NCBI GenBank assembly: GCA_037367405.1
Contig: JAZKJV010010609.1
Coordinates: forward strand, 124,001 to 188,000
Reading direction: 5' to 3'
DNA length: 64,000 bases
DNA from: Ottelia alismoides
Lineage: Eukaryota > Streptophyta > Magnoliopsida > Alismatales > Hydrocharitaceae
The notes below the pieces were generated by a model, which was not told the origin of the DNA, made no database searches, and saw only the letters and a list, made by a program, of their open reading frames with translations. Shown here piece after piece: positions 1-11,412 of the stretch (position 1 is its first letter; each line of letters begins with the position of its first letter). The position numbers were made by a program, and so were the translations under genes.

Positions 1-3000
1 CCACGATTGATGAGAGCCATACAGCCTCCGAAGCAGACTGACTTTATTGCAGAAATCAGAGATTCATTCTTGTCATTGAATGATTCATGGACCCGAGAAA
101 TCCTCACGCTTGAGGAGGACTTGGAAAGCACAGTTATCCTAGGCTCCGATGATTCTTGGGAGACAGATTCTCAGATGCAGGCGCATCTCTTTGATCATTC
201 ACTCCAGACCGAGCACGATCAGCTTAGCGCAGAACCATTCGGGACATTACTGGGATCTCAACAGAATGATGAGGATGGTAGCCCCTTCAAAGAAGTACAT
301 CCCACCACCAGCATAGTATCTGAAGTGACTGACAAGTTGGACAGGTCAAAACCAGAACTCAAGCCACTTCCTGCAGGCCTGAAGTATGCTTTCCTTGCGG
401 GTGGAGAACAAATGTATCCGGTCATCATCAGTAGCAGGCTGAGTCCGGATCAGGAATCTCGTCTTCTCGAGGTTCTAGAAAAGAACCGCAAGGCACTTGG
501 TTGGTGTGTATCAAATCTCCGAGGGATAAATCCAGCTTTGTGTTCGCACCACATCTATCTGGAAGAAGATGCAAAGCCATCCCGCGAATTCCAAAGAAGG
601 TTGAACCCTAACCTCCGGGACGTCATCATGAAAGAGATCACGAAATGGTGTGACGCAGGCTTTATCTATCACATCTCCGACTCAAAATGGGTAAGCCACT
701 GCATGTAGTTCCGAAGAAATCCGGGCTTACCGTGGTTACAAATGACAAAGGAGAGGAAATATCCACTCGGGTACCAACATCCTGCTGGGTGTGTGTTGAC
801 TACCGCCGTCTTAATGCAGCAACTAAGAAGGACCACTTCTCCTTACCATTCATTGATCAAGTTCTGGAAAGACTAGCAGGCAAGGAGTTCTTCTGCTTTT
901 TGGATGGGTATTCTGGGTACAACCAAGTGGCAATCGCCCCTGAAGATCAAGAGAAGACTACCTTCACTTGTTCGTTCAGCACCTACGCCTTCAAGAGAAT
1001 GCCCTTTGGATTATGCAATGCACCTGCAACCTTCCAAAGATGCATGTTAGCAGTCTTCGTCGAGATGGTAGGCAGTTTCTCGAGGTGTTCATGGACGACT
1101 TCTCTGTCTATGGTGATAGTTTTGATTCTTATCTTGAGCACCTAGACAGAGTGCTTCAGAAGTGTCGGGAAGTCAATTTAGTGCTTTCATGGGAAAAGAG
1201 CCACTTCATGGTCACTGAAGGCATTGTGCTGGGTCATGTCATTTCCAAACGTGGCATGGAAGTCGACCCGGCAAAGGTGGATGTTATTGCAAATCTACAG
1301 CCACCTCAGTCAGTGAAGAATGTAAGGTCATTCCTGGGGCATGTGGGATTCTATAGAGGATTCATCAAGGATTTCAGTGGCATTGCCCGACCTTTGACAG
1401 GACTTCTCTGTAAGGAAACTAAGTTCAATGTAGATCAGCAGGTTCTCCTTGCTTTCAATCAGCTGAAGGAGCTTATTACTCAGGCTCCAATCTTACAGCC
1501 GCCAGACTGGACTCTTCCCTTTGAGATAATGACCGATACATCAGGCTTTACAGTCGGGGCTGTTCTTGGGCAGAGAAAAGAAGCGCCCTATGCCATTCAC
1601 TACGCCAACAGAACATTAGGTGAAGCACAGAGAAATTATACAGTGACAGAAAAAGAGTTGCTGGCTGTGGTTTTCGCCCTTGAGAAGTTCAGATCCTATT
1701 TGCTTGGATCAAAAGTCACAATTTTCACCGACCACTCTACTATCCGGTACCTTCAACAGAAGAAGGATGCCAAGCCGAGACTGATTCATGGATCCTTCTC
1801 CTCCAGAAATTTGATCTGGAAATCAAGGACAAGCCTGGAGTTCAGAATGTGGTAGCAGACCATCTCTCCAGAATTGAGCAGCATGAGTCTCCTCTGAACA
1901 GTGCACCCATTATAGAAACCTTTCCTGACGAAGCAATATTAGCAGTGGATTCTCTTCCTTGGTATGCAGATATAGTCAACAACCTTGCCTCTGGGGTAAC
2001 ACCAGCGGATTGGACGAAGAATCAGAAGAACAAATTCATGTCGACCATCCGATTCTATCAATGGGAGGATCCTCTTTTATTCAGGGAAGGAGCGGATTGC
2101 ATTTGGCGCAGGCGCATCCCTCAGGAGGAGCAATCTAGTGTCCTCGAGCATTGTCACTCGCTCGAATCTGGTGGACATCACTCTGGAGATCGTACGGCAG
2201 CCAAAGTACTTCAGTGTGGCTTCTGGTGGCCCACATTATTTAAGGATGCAGCAGAATTTGTCAAATGATGTATTGACTGTCAGAGATTGAAAGGTACACT
2301 CACTGCAAAAGATTTGATGGCCTTGAAAATCATTCAGATAACAGACGTTTTCGATGCATGGGGCATTGACTTCATGGGACCTTTCCCTAGCAGTCAAGGT
2401 TTTGAGCACATCCTTCTTGCCGTCGATTACGTGAGTCGTTGGGTTGAAGCTATCCTTGCTCGAGCCGCTGACAGCCGAAAAATGTGTCAGTTCCTGAAGA
2501 AGAACATCATCTCGCGGTTCGGGATACCAAAAATTCTCATATCAGACGGGGGTAGCCATTTTATTAACAAAGAGGTCAAGAAATTGATGAAGGAGTACGG
2601 CATCGATCATCGTGTCGCATCTCCTTACCATCCTCAGACCAATGGCATGGCAGAATTATCAAACAGAGAAGTCGAGACTATTTTGCAGAAACTTGTAAGG
2701 CCAAACAGAAAAGACTGGTCCCAACTCTTGGACTCGGTCCTATGGGCTTACAGGACCGCCTACAAGTCTCCTTTGGGCATGTCGCCCTATCGTCTTGTAT
2801 ACGGGAAGCCGTGCCATTTGCCCGTCGAATTAATTCACAAGTCTTTATGGGCAGTTAACCGTTGCAATTTGGACTCACGCAAAAGTGGTCAGAAAAAAGA
2901 GGATGATCTGAACAGACTTTTGGAGTTCCGAGACTATGCATACGATAATACATTGATGTACAAAGAGAAGGTGAAACGCTGGCATGACCGGCACATCAGA

Positions 3001-3318
3001 CGAAAGACCTTTGATGTTGGACAGAAAGTGTGGTTATTTGATGCAAAGTTGTGGATCTTCCCTGGGAAATTGAAGAGTAAGTGGACAAGGCCATTTCGAG
3101 TTTGTGAAGTGCGTGATAATGGAAGTATTGCCATATCAGAATTGTCCCCTGACGCACAGCCATTCGTCGTCAACGGTCAACTCCTGAAGCCTTACCTCGA
3201 ACCAGATACATTCTTGGCCGTTGTTGACTCCATTCAGCTCGTACACCATGATGACATATCCACAACAACGACATCATCAAAAGATTCAGACAATGTACTC
3301 CAAAAACTGTTTACCTGA
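1..3318 (+). pseudogene. Athila-like pol: reverse transcriptase, RNase H, integrase (broken)
   Basis: This is the polyprotein that copies element RNA into DNA and integrates it. A linker (7 to about 500) is followed by RT, with conserved HHIYLEEDA near 550, [20 protein letters not shown] near 910 and the catalytic FMDD at about 1088-1099. RNase H spans about 1519-1830 ([30 protein letters not shown]). Integrase has an HHCC-type zinc region (about 2150-2283), catalytic Asp in GIDFMGPFP (about 2362) and ISDGGSHF (about 2540), and Glu in SNREVE (about 2660). A basic C-terminal part with KWTRPF and VNGQLLKPYL ends at 3318. Breaks seen: single-base frameshifts near 696, 1068 and 1787, and an in-frame TGA at 2266-2268 inside the zinc region where Arg is expected. 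It cannot make a functional protein. Confidence 0.92.
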
Positions 3319-3401
3319 TTTTCTTCTTTTCTTCTTTTCTTCTTTTCCTTTTCTATCTTCTTTTTGTATCTAAAAGATGCCGCCCTTGTAGACAGTTTTC
3401 C

Positions 3402-3753
3402 ATACTTAGGACATACTTTATCCTAAGTATAGAGGGGATGTGCACCCCGAGTTTTTCATTGCATTTCGATCCTCTCCATTGTCTCCTCTTCTTGTCTATA
3501 CTTAGGAGTATTTTACCCTAAGTATAGGGGGAGACAACCTGAGTACGATCTGTGTATTCCCATCCTTGACCCTCCATGCTTTTTGTATAGTCTGCTATAC
3601 TTAGGCTTACTTGATCCTAAGTATAGGGGGGACGGTCAACTTCTCATTCATTCATTCACATTTATTCTTTAGATCTGTCTATACTCGGTACGAGTTATGT
3701 CTTCTCTTTTCTCTTCGACCTATGAGGACATAGCTCAAGCTAAGTATAGGGGG
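3402..3753 (+). repeat. Array of hairpin plus polypurine (PPT-like) modules
   Basis: Three modules have the form TACTTAGG, about 10-nt loop, CCTAAGTATAG, then a G-rich run: 3402-3437, 3496-3532 and 3594-3634. The third has a perfect 11-bp stem (3595-3605 with 3616-3626) followed by six G. A fourth half-module (CTAAGTATAGGGGG) sits near 3740-3753. The G-run resembles the true polypurine tract just before the 3' LTR (AAAGTATAGGGGGG, 6033-6046). Similar arrays occur in the family B element (minus strand, about 40740-41110) and in family A copy 2 (63268-63792). Likely cis-acting RNA or secondary plus-strand priming sites; the function is inferred. Confidence 0.85.
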
Positions 3754-5070
3754 TCGTATATACCATGTATATACTAAAAGCCATAACTCATACCGAAAAA
3801 TAAAACATCACTTCAATCTAAAAAAGTAATAAGTAACTCTATAATAATAAAAGATGATTGTGAGCTCCTCAGAAATCTTTGTACTTGTACTGATTAATAA
3901 GTCAGGAAAAGCGTTTCGTGCAAAATACTCTCGTTGAAAAATCTTTTGAAAATTGCTTGAAAAATAGTGAGTACAAGTATTCAAACTTTGAAAAATCAGT
4001 TTTGTGTGTAAAATTTATTCTCTTTGAGTGAAAAAAAAATGTGTGAAAGTTAGCTTGCAAATGATTGGAAAATTTGTTTGTCAAATTGCTTTGAAAAATC
4101 TATATATCCTATGTGAAAAACCTTTGTAAAATCATTTTCAAATGCGTGAACATGTTTGTAAAATTAGTTTGGACTATAGTCTTCAAAAATCTTTTGAAAA
4201 TGATTCTCGAATAAATCTGAGGAGTCTGCACAAAAATCTCTCACACAAAAATAAGCAATAATCCCAAATAAAGCTTATAAAAGCCAAAACCATGTTGTAC
4301 AACAAATACAGTTTTTCTTTATATATACTGATTAATAAATCATGTTAAATACCTTTACAATATGATTTGAAAAATAGTGTAAACTGTTTGGAAAATTTGC
4401 TGTGAAATGTTTTCAACCTGTGTAAAATTGCTTTGTTTAGAAAACTTTTTTCTTTGTGTGGAATAAAGGATTTGAAAAACCTATGTGCAAATGTTTTGAA
4501 AAATGTTTATCAAAACTATTGTGGAAAATGTATATATAGTGTGAAAAAAATCTTTGCAAAAATAGTTTTCAAATGTGTGTAAATGATTACAAAAATTATC
4601 GTGTACTATAGTTTGCAAAATTTATTTTCAACCTAGACCCGAGGAATAAAAGCATCATTACAAACACTTGTAAATCAAATACATAAAATTCTTTCTGTAC
4701 AATCTGAATAAACTACTTCCTTAAAATCTGTAGTCTTTAAAAATCCATACCTTTTGTAAATAAAGTAGCAAGCCCGTGTAAATAATTGTACGCACTTTTT
4801 ATTTGCAAAAATTCTTTTTGTAAAAAGATTCTTTGATTTTTGTAAATTCTTTGTGAAAAATTGCATCATTCATTGTGCATAGCATGAGCATACCATTCAC
4901 ATTCTTTTTGAGTGAGCTTGATGATTGAATCAGTCCAATAAAGTCTAAAATTGGAGCTTGGTTAGACCTTACCGCACCTAACTGCACCGGAACCTTACGG
5001 GAACTAGGTTTAAGGTACTTCAGGTCTATGCAGACTTAATTCTTTGAGAAATCAGGGCTGGGTTCAAGTC
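3754..5070 (+). other. AT-rich non-coding tail with repeated TTTGAAAA-like motifs
   Basis: No coding region is visible. The stretch alternates short A-runs and T-runs (motifs such as TTGAAAAAT, TTGTAAAAT, TTTTGAAAA) every 20-30 bases from about 3900 to 4860. The same texture is present in the minus-strand element at about 39960-40640 and starts again at 63940 in family A copy 2. An env-like gene, which some Athila elements carry here, is not present. Confidence 0.7.
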
Positions 5071-5079
5071 ACCTCAACT

Positions 5080-5790
5080 GACTAACTAGAACTTTTTGAG
5101 ACACACGCATGACTCTTGCCGACCGTGACCTAACTTGGACACTTGCACCTTTCACTTGGCTCAACTTAGTTGGAGTGGTGAGGGGGTTGGATTTGCCAGT
5201 CTGAGACGCAAACATGTGGAAACATTCGTCCTCGTCTAGGGAGGGAAGTGCACCCCAACCTTGTTCAATAGCCATGAGGTCTAACGACAAGAGATTGTGG
5301 GTTGCAATAAAGCTTCAAAAGAGGGATAGTCTACTGGCTCAAGAGGAAAAACTCCTTATGTAAATGCTGTTGTGAATAGTATGTCAGAAAAAAATGGTCA
5401 GGCCTGTAAAAAAATAAAATGCGTGCAAAGTATGTACGTATGTTGTAAAGCCAATAAGCAAGCTTGAGTTCCAAAGTCAAATATATGAGCCTGCAGCTGG
5501 ATGACTTGACTACACTGGTCTTGCATCCTAGGATAGGTAGCTACACTGGCTACCGTCCATTCTTCTCTTCACCCCCTCCTCTTGAGCTGGTTGCCACTTG
5601 AACTTAGAAGGGAATACCCTGCTCCTCAAGGAAAGAGCTGTTGGATTGGGGAATCATTGGGTTGTCATTCTGGAGAAGTCAGTTCCTTTGTCATTTCAAT
5701 TGGGGAGAGCCACCATCACTTACACTGTACAAGTCAGCTTCATAGTTATAAGGGTTTGCGTATGATGTAGACCAGTTCTGACCAGGCTAT
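5080..5790 (+). other. Conserved non-coding block between pol and 3' LTR
   Basis: This block is homologous over its length to 39000-39790 (reverse strand) in the family B element. Two sampled stretches (about 190 nt each) match at roughly 88-90% by eye. Each stretch also carries a short open frame in both elements: antisense near 5069-5290, sense near 5582-5770 starting at TTG rather than ATG. Substitutions are spread over all three codon positions, so coding selection is not apparent and I treat the block as non-coding. Position between pol and the polypurine tract suggests a cis-acting RNA role, by inference only. Confidence 0.7.
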
Positions 5791-6032
5791 TGAGGTGGGT
5801 TGAACCGAATTCTGTGGCTCTCGAAGGCTGTTGTATTTTAAAGCTGGTTCCAGACGAGGTTCCACACACATCTACACCCAAGGTCTGACAGGAGCTCCAA
5901 ATTCAGATTTTATAAAGACATACATTGCACTGAAAGCACCCTTATTCACTCTATCCTTCTTTAATTCTCCTTTTTCTTTTCTTTATTCTTTTTGTACTTA
6001 TTGCATAAGTATTTGCTAGGGACTAGCAAAGG

Positions 6033-6046
6033 AAAGTATAGGGGGG
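6033..6046 (+). other. Polypurine tract (plus-strand primer)
   Basis: AAAGTATAGGGGGG lies immediately before the TGATGAATC start of the 3' LTR, where an LTR retrotransposon needs an RNase H-resistant primer. The equivalent site in the minus-strand element is at 38787-38800. Confidence 0.88.
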
Positions 6047-7627
6047 TGATGAATCTCCATTTCATCACCTTTATTCTATCATTTTGGCCTCAAAAACCCC
6101 AGCAAATGCACGTAAATAACATCAATTTGTACATAATAGCCTTCATTCTTCATTGTATTAATTATACATTAAATAAGGTTTTTGATGCCAAAATTATAGA
6201 ATAAAGAGAAGAAAGAAAAAGGAATAAAATATTGCAAATAATTTATGACCTGAACCCTGAGGCCAAGGCCAGCATGGAATTGGTCGACAAGGAATAAAGT
6301 AGGGGGAGATAAGGGCCAATAGTACAATAAATACCTCATTTATTTATTCATTTATTTATGCATTTGTGACACCTATTTTGTATATAATTATTCATTCATC
6401 AAATAAAGGAACTTTGTTCATGAAAGTTATAGATAATAATGTGAATAAAAATACAAAATTGAGTTTGTTTAAAAATAATACTCAGTGTACATTCTATACC
6501 CAGAATAAAAAGCCAAAATCTCAACTTCACAGACCCATATCTTGCAAATAAAAACTCCAAATCACCCAAACTCACCTTTAATTGTATATAGCTTTCCAAG
6601 AACTATTTAATAAAATTGGTTTCATAAATTTTGGAGTCCATCTGCAAAAGTTAGGTTTTTGGCCTTCATTGTGCAATCAGCCTGATTAAAATATTTAATT
6701 TATTCATTGTTCATTATTTTTACAAAATTATATTTTTAGAACTTTGTAAATAATGTATACAATACATGTACATAGAGAAATTAAAAGGAAAACTAAAAAG
6801 AATTTGTAAAATAAAATAAGTCTATAAGACACATAGACAAAATACCTATGCTATCTATAGGTATATAAAATAAAAGGAGATTTCATTCTTTATCTATATT
6901 TTTGCAATAATGTAAATATTACATTTAATTTATTAAAAATACAAATCCAAAATAAAAACCAATAAAATACATTAAATAAATAAATTATACATAATATATA
7001 GGTAAAATACCTATAAGTATACCTACATATACATCTACCTATTTATTTAAATATGTAAATCAACCCATAAAAATGAAATAAAAATACCCTCACACTCACA
7101 AAAATAAATTATAAATTCAAAAAATAAGAAAATAAAATAAGAAAATAAAATAAACAAAATAAAAATAAAATATACAAAATACATGTAAATACATGCATAT
7201 ACACATTATTAAAATAAAACCATAAAATACATCAAAAAATTAAATAAAAATCATAAATAAATACTACATGAATTAATACACATTTTTCATTTTATAAGAA
7301 AAAAACAATAAAATCATTTATTAGGTCAAATAAATCATTTTCGAATAAAATCCCCTATTTTGTCCGTTTGCGGCCGATGTGGACCAATGAGGGCGCGGCC
7401 TTTGTTGACCACCCGGTCAACTGTCCCATCCGGGACCTGGCGCTCCAGAACTGTCTTTTCCCCGATTTTCTTCCCTTTTTTATGGCCATCTTGTCCATCG
7501 ATCGTGCTCGCGTTCTTCACAAGAAATCATCCTTGATGATCACCGATGCCCGCCAATATCTTAGACCAACATGATGCTCAATGGATTACTCAATAAACGT
7601 CGGTCAATAAGGGTTCATCCCAGTGTT

Positions 7628-7635
7628 TATAAATA
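7628..7635 (+). promoter_or_regulatory. LTR TATA box
   Basis: TATAAATA lies at the border between AT-rich U3 and the GC-rich core. The sister LTR has the same octamer at 56966-56973 at the same relative place, so this is probably the element's promoter and transcription should start some 30 bases downstream. Confidence 0.65.
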
Positions 7636-9639
7636 CGAAGCTCTGCTCCTCTCCTCAAATTTGTCCAATTCCATCCACCCAAAAGCCTCGATTTGATCCT
7701 GGGAGGTTCCTCGTGACATGGGGAGCATTCCAACGCCTCGAATCGGCCGGAGGAGGGATAAGTTTTGACGCGGCGGAGCTCCGGCGTCCGTCCTGCTCCC
7801 TGGTGCCCCCCAGGTATAGGAGCTATCCTTTCTTGCATTTTAGGTAGATTTCGATTCTAGCTTTTCATTCCCGTGCTTAGTTTAGTTTTTAGTTAATTAG
7901 CGTAGCGTGAAATCGACAAATCGAAGTTCGCCAGAGCTCCGCTCCGGCGACTTCTTCACTGTGATCTCGACCGTTTCCGACCGCCATTTTCACCTCACCT
8001 CGTTCCCCATCGTATGCTCCATCTCCCTATCACCTTTGTTCAACCAAGGACCCCCCAGTCCTTGCGAATCGGAGCTCCACCGCCGCCTATCGCCGGAGCT
8101 CCTCCGCCACACCTCATTTTGCACCAGAGCTTCAAAATTTGGGGTCGATGAGATAGCCCTCGTTCCTCTGGTTCTTCCTATGCAGGTCAAGCGATGCACG
8201 GAGCCTTTCTGGGCTCGATTCGAACCAGGAGGAGGCTCCTGAAGGTTCCGACTTTCATCGACCTCACCCGAGCTCCTTGGACCTCCAGGAGCCATGAGAA
8301 GACCGCCAGCAGACGCGAGACACCTCCAGCTACGATCCGAACATCTCAGACGTGAGGGATAAGCCCGGAGGAGCCCAAGCTTCAAGATCGAAGCTCTCCT
8401 CGCGCGAGCTTCTTCCCTGTTCTTCCAGGAGGCTCCATCGCCGTCCGATCAGGGTGGCGCCCCCAGATCACACCAGAGCCGTCACATGAAGCCCTGCACC
8501 GAACGTCCGATCAGCGAGGCTGATCTAATCGCAACCCTTCATCGGCGAAGCGGTACCGGCCGTTGGATGCGCGACGCATGTCCAAGTGAACTGATCCCCG
8601 CCGTCCACCAGCGTGCACTTAGGGGTAATTTGCAGATCTTCACCCCATCCTTTTTGTATTTATTGTTTAACCCTGTAAATAAAAATCAAAGCTCATTTTA
8701 TTTTGGCTATTTTGCATGGAACCCCCTGTATATTTGTATAATTCTCTTTAGTCCATAAAATAAAATTGAAAGTGTATTATTTTTGTAAAAAAATGCAACC
8801 AGGACCTCGAACTTTTCTGAAATTACTATTTGGTCCCTGTGGGTACGGATCACGTGTAGTCCCATATGATGGTCATTTTGCGTGGGGGTCCCTGGCGAGT
8901 TTTATATTTCGTTTTAGCCCTTTAAATTGCAGACCAAGTGTTATAATATTGGTGTTTTTGCACAGAAGCCCCTGACTTTATTTTTATTTGCAAAAATGCC
9001 CCTGCTAGGCCACATATTTATGTATGCTTTGTCCATTTATTTCATGCATCATATTAACTTGAAAAATTCCACAAAAATAAATATAAGCTCCTGTTAGCTT
9101 GCTTTTGCACGCCATTTTTTTAGTTTTTATTTTCGTTGTTTTTTTGCATTTATTAAAAATCAAAAACATGCATTTTATCTACAGTCTAGCTTAGAAAATA
9201 TCAAAAAATAGTAAACCACCTTGAAAAATTCCAAAAAAATTACCTATGGTCTATTTTATCATATTTTAGTGTCAATCCAAAAATCTCTAAAAATCTCAAA
9301 AGAAAAACCTTAAAAATTCAAAAATATTCAAAAACTTCTAAAAGATATAAATTTTTTTAAAGAACTCCAAAAATTGCAAACTCAAGTTATGTAGGTTTTA
9401 TCTTTTATTATCTTTATTTGAAAAATAGTTTGGAAAAATTTTGTGGCTGTTTGCTATTTTTAATTCCCATTTTACCCCCAGCCAGTAGCTAATTCCCTGT
9501 TTTCCTTTATTTTGCTATTTAATAATACTAAAAACATTTTGAAAAATACCCATAAAAATACCAAAAAGATTTTATTTCTGAAATTTTGACTATTTTTGTA
9601 TATTTTTATAAATATTGTATCACCCCTCTCTCTACATTA

Positions 9640-9840
9640 TATATATATATATTCCCATATTGAAAAAGAAAATTATATATATATATATATGTGTGTGTGT
9701 ATAATTATATCTAGATATATTTATGTTATATACTTTATTCTCTATACATGCCCTTCATATCTTTATATATATATATATTTTATAAATCATATATATATAA
9801 GAATATAATATTAGACAATATATATATATATATATATAAA
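9640..9840 (+). repeat. TA-rich microsatellite cluster in LTR
   Basis: Several runs of (TA)n interrupted by short spacers lie near the LTR 3' end. The sister LTR has a comparable cluster at about 58800-58960, so the repeat-prone tract belongs to the family. Confidence 0.8.
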
Positions 9841-11412
9841 AATAAAAAAATTAAAAAAAAGAGAGAAAAAGAAAAACCCACAAAAATAGGATTTATACAA
9901 GGATGACTCTGTTGTACATGATCACCATAGGCTACTTCATTTTTTCATTGCTCTCTGTGGTTCGACCTCTACATACTTATTCACTGTGCATCTTGTGGTA
10001 GAGTAATAAATGTTAATTCACAAATTTTGGGACTTAATTAATTCATTCTTTTATTGTGGGTTAATTGCTGATTAACTGGTGTTTTGTGAGCGGTCGCCTC
10101 AGCGACACTATATATATTATATTTTGACCCTCGCGAAATGACCTGTTATCACCTTCTGAACACGGGCTACAACAAACAAGGTATAAGAAAATAAGTCCAC
10201 AAAACACGTGAAATGTTATATAACTTTTGGTGTTTTTTCCCAGTGAAATATTTGGTTGTGAGCTTTTACAATTGCAGATTATATTTTATATATAGACAAT
10301 GACTTTCGGTGTCTACTTCTGTCCTATAATGTTCCACCAATTAATTTTAGGATGCAAAATATTGCTTATGATTTCATATAGGAAACATACAAGACCTTTC
10401 CACATAAACCCATATGTAATGCAAAATCATGTCTTACTATTGAAGTTCCCAAGAAAGAATTTTGTAACACCATTCCTTTTTGGGTTCCTCTTCTTGATTA
10501 ATCGAAGTAAGAATGATCATTAATCTCTAATGGCCATGTTATGTGTTCTCTATAAAGTGGTGTAATTTAGAACTCTGGGGCAACAAATTCATGAAGTTAT
10601 CCCGCATGATGTTCGCAAAGACTTATTATTGTTGTTGAGCTTATTTGTAGATACGAAGTTTTATCACAACAATTGTGAATTGCATTTTTATTTATAAAAA
10701 ATATTCAAGGGTTCTTGGGTACTTGAGAACTAGTGTTTAGGCCTATTCATTGTTTTATTCATTTCATTCAAGTATACTTTGGCCATGTTGTTTGACACTG
10801 ATTTTGACTGTCAGCCTTTCAATCAGCACTTTATTTCATAGTAAAGTATATATTTACAAGTACCTGCTATGAACCAAGGAGTGCTATAATGGCTTGGAAG
10901 TAGTTGTTAATATGGGTGTATAATGTGCAAACTTTGAAAGATACTAGAATAGTGACCTTGCATTCTTTGTAGTAATTTCTCTTTCATAGTAGATCATAGA
11001 AAGGCATTATTTTCTATTCTATAGATGAGAATGGTGGTTAGTCAAGTCTAAGGGAGTTTATGGTTTCTTCAATCTTGATGTTACGAAATTTTAGGACCAA
11101 ATGTTGTCATACAAGATGGTGTACTTCACCCTATGATGTTATCTTTTCACTAGAGCTGCTTATAAAAAATAGCCATATTTCAATTCTCACTGATTAGACA
11201 GCTAATATATGCATACTAGATGATGTACTTCACCCTATGATGTTATATTGTGACTAGGATTCTCATTTGCTTGAGTGTATGTGAATTGCATATTTTTCCA
11301 TTTTTAGTAAGAGTTTGCGTACTATATGCAACTTAAGGATATATTTTTTAAGTTGACGGTCTATTCATATGTATGGCATAAGCATGCAGTTGTGCATTCA
11401 ACGTGGTAATAT

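Larger units (their letters stand above)
1..10151 (+). mobile_element. Athila-like Ty3/gypsy retrotransposon, family A copy 1 (3' part)
   Basis: The window opens inside this element. What is present, in order, is broken pol (to 3318), a long non-coding tail with hairpin/polypurine modules, a polypurine tract at 6033-6046 and a 3' LTR that begins TGATGAATC and ends GTTATCA at 10151. The pol motifs ([20 protein letters not shown] type RT, HPQTNG integrase) and very long LTR are those of the Athila lineage. Gag, protease, primer site and the 5' LTR lie outside the window, so the target duplication cannot be checked; the 3' flank starts CCTTC. The LTR is clearly the same family as the 5' LTR at 55371-59339. 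The element is inactive. Confidence 0.9.
6047..10151 (+). repeat. 3' LTR, Athila-like family A
   Basis: The LTR is about 4105 bp, starts TGATGAATC and ends GTTATCA. Its first 250 bases match the LTR at 55371 closely, and its end region (GTGGGTTAATTG, GAGCGGTCGC) matches the end of that LTR. It has AT-rich U3 (6047 to about 7630), a TATA box at 7628-7635, a GC-rich core (about 7640-8620), a series of GCAAA..CCCCTG phrases (about 8620-9000), long A/T-rich runs and TA repeats. Open frames within it (for example 7907-8242) are chance frames: they have no recognisable protein and are not kept in the sister LTR. Confidence 0.88.

Noticed and set aside
5069..5290. Antisense open frame (73 codons) with a similar frame in the family B element (39495-39818)
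   Set aside because: The protein similarity looks striking and antisense genes are known in some Ty3/gypsy elements, but differences are about 7, 3 and 7 at codon positions one, two and three. That is not a coding pattern, so I report the block as conserved non-coding DNA.
5582..5770. Sense 62-codon frame matching 39045-39233 in family B
   Set aside because: It starts at TTG with no ATG in frame, and substitutions favour first and second codon positions. Coding selection is not supported.
7368..7574. Opposed open frames before the LTR promoter
   Set aside because: Short frames on both strands in U3 of the LTR, with no domain and not shared with the copy at 56700-56900.
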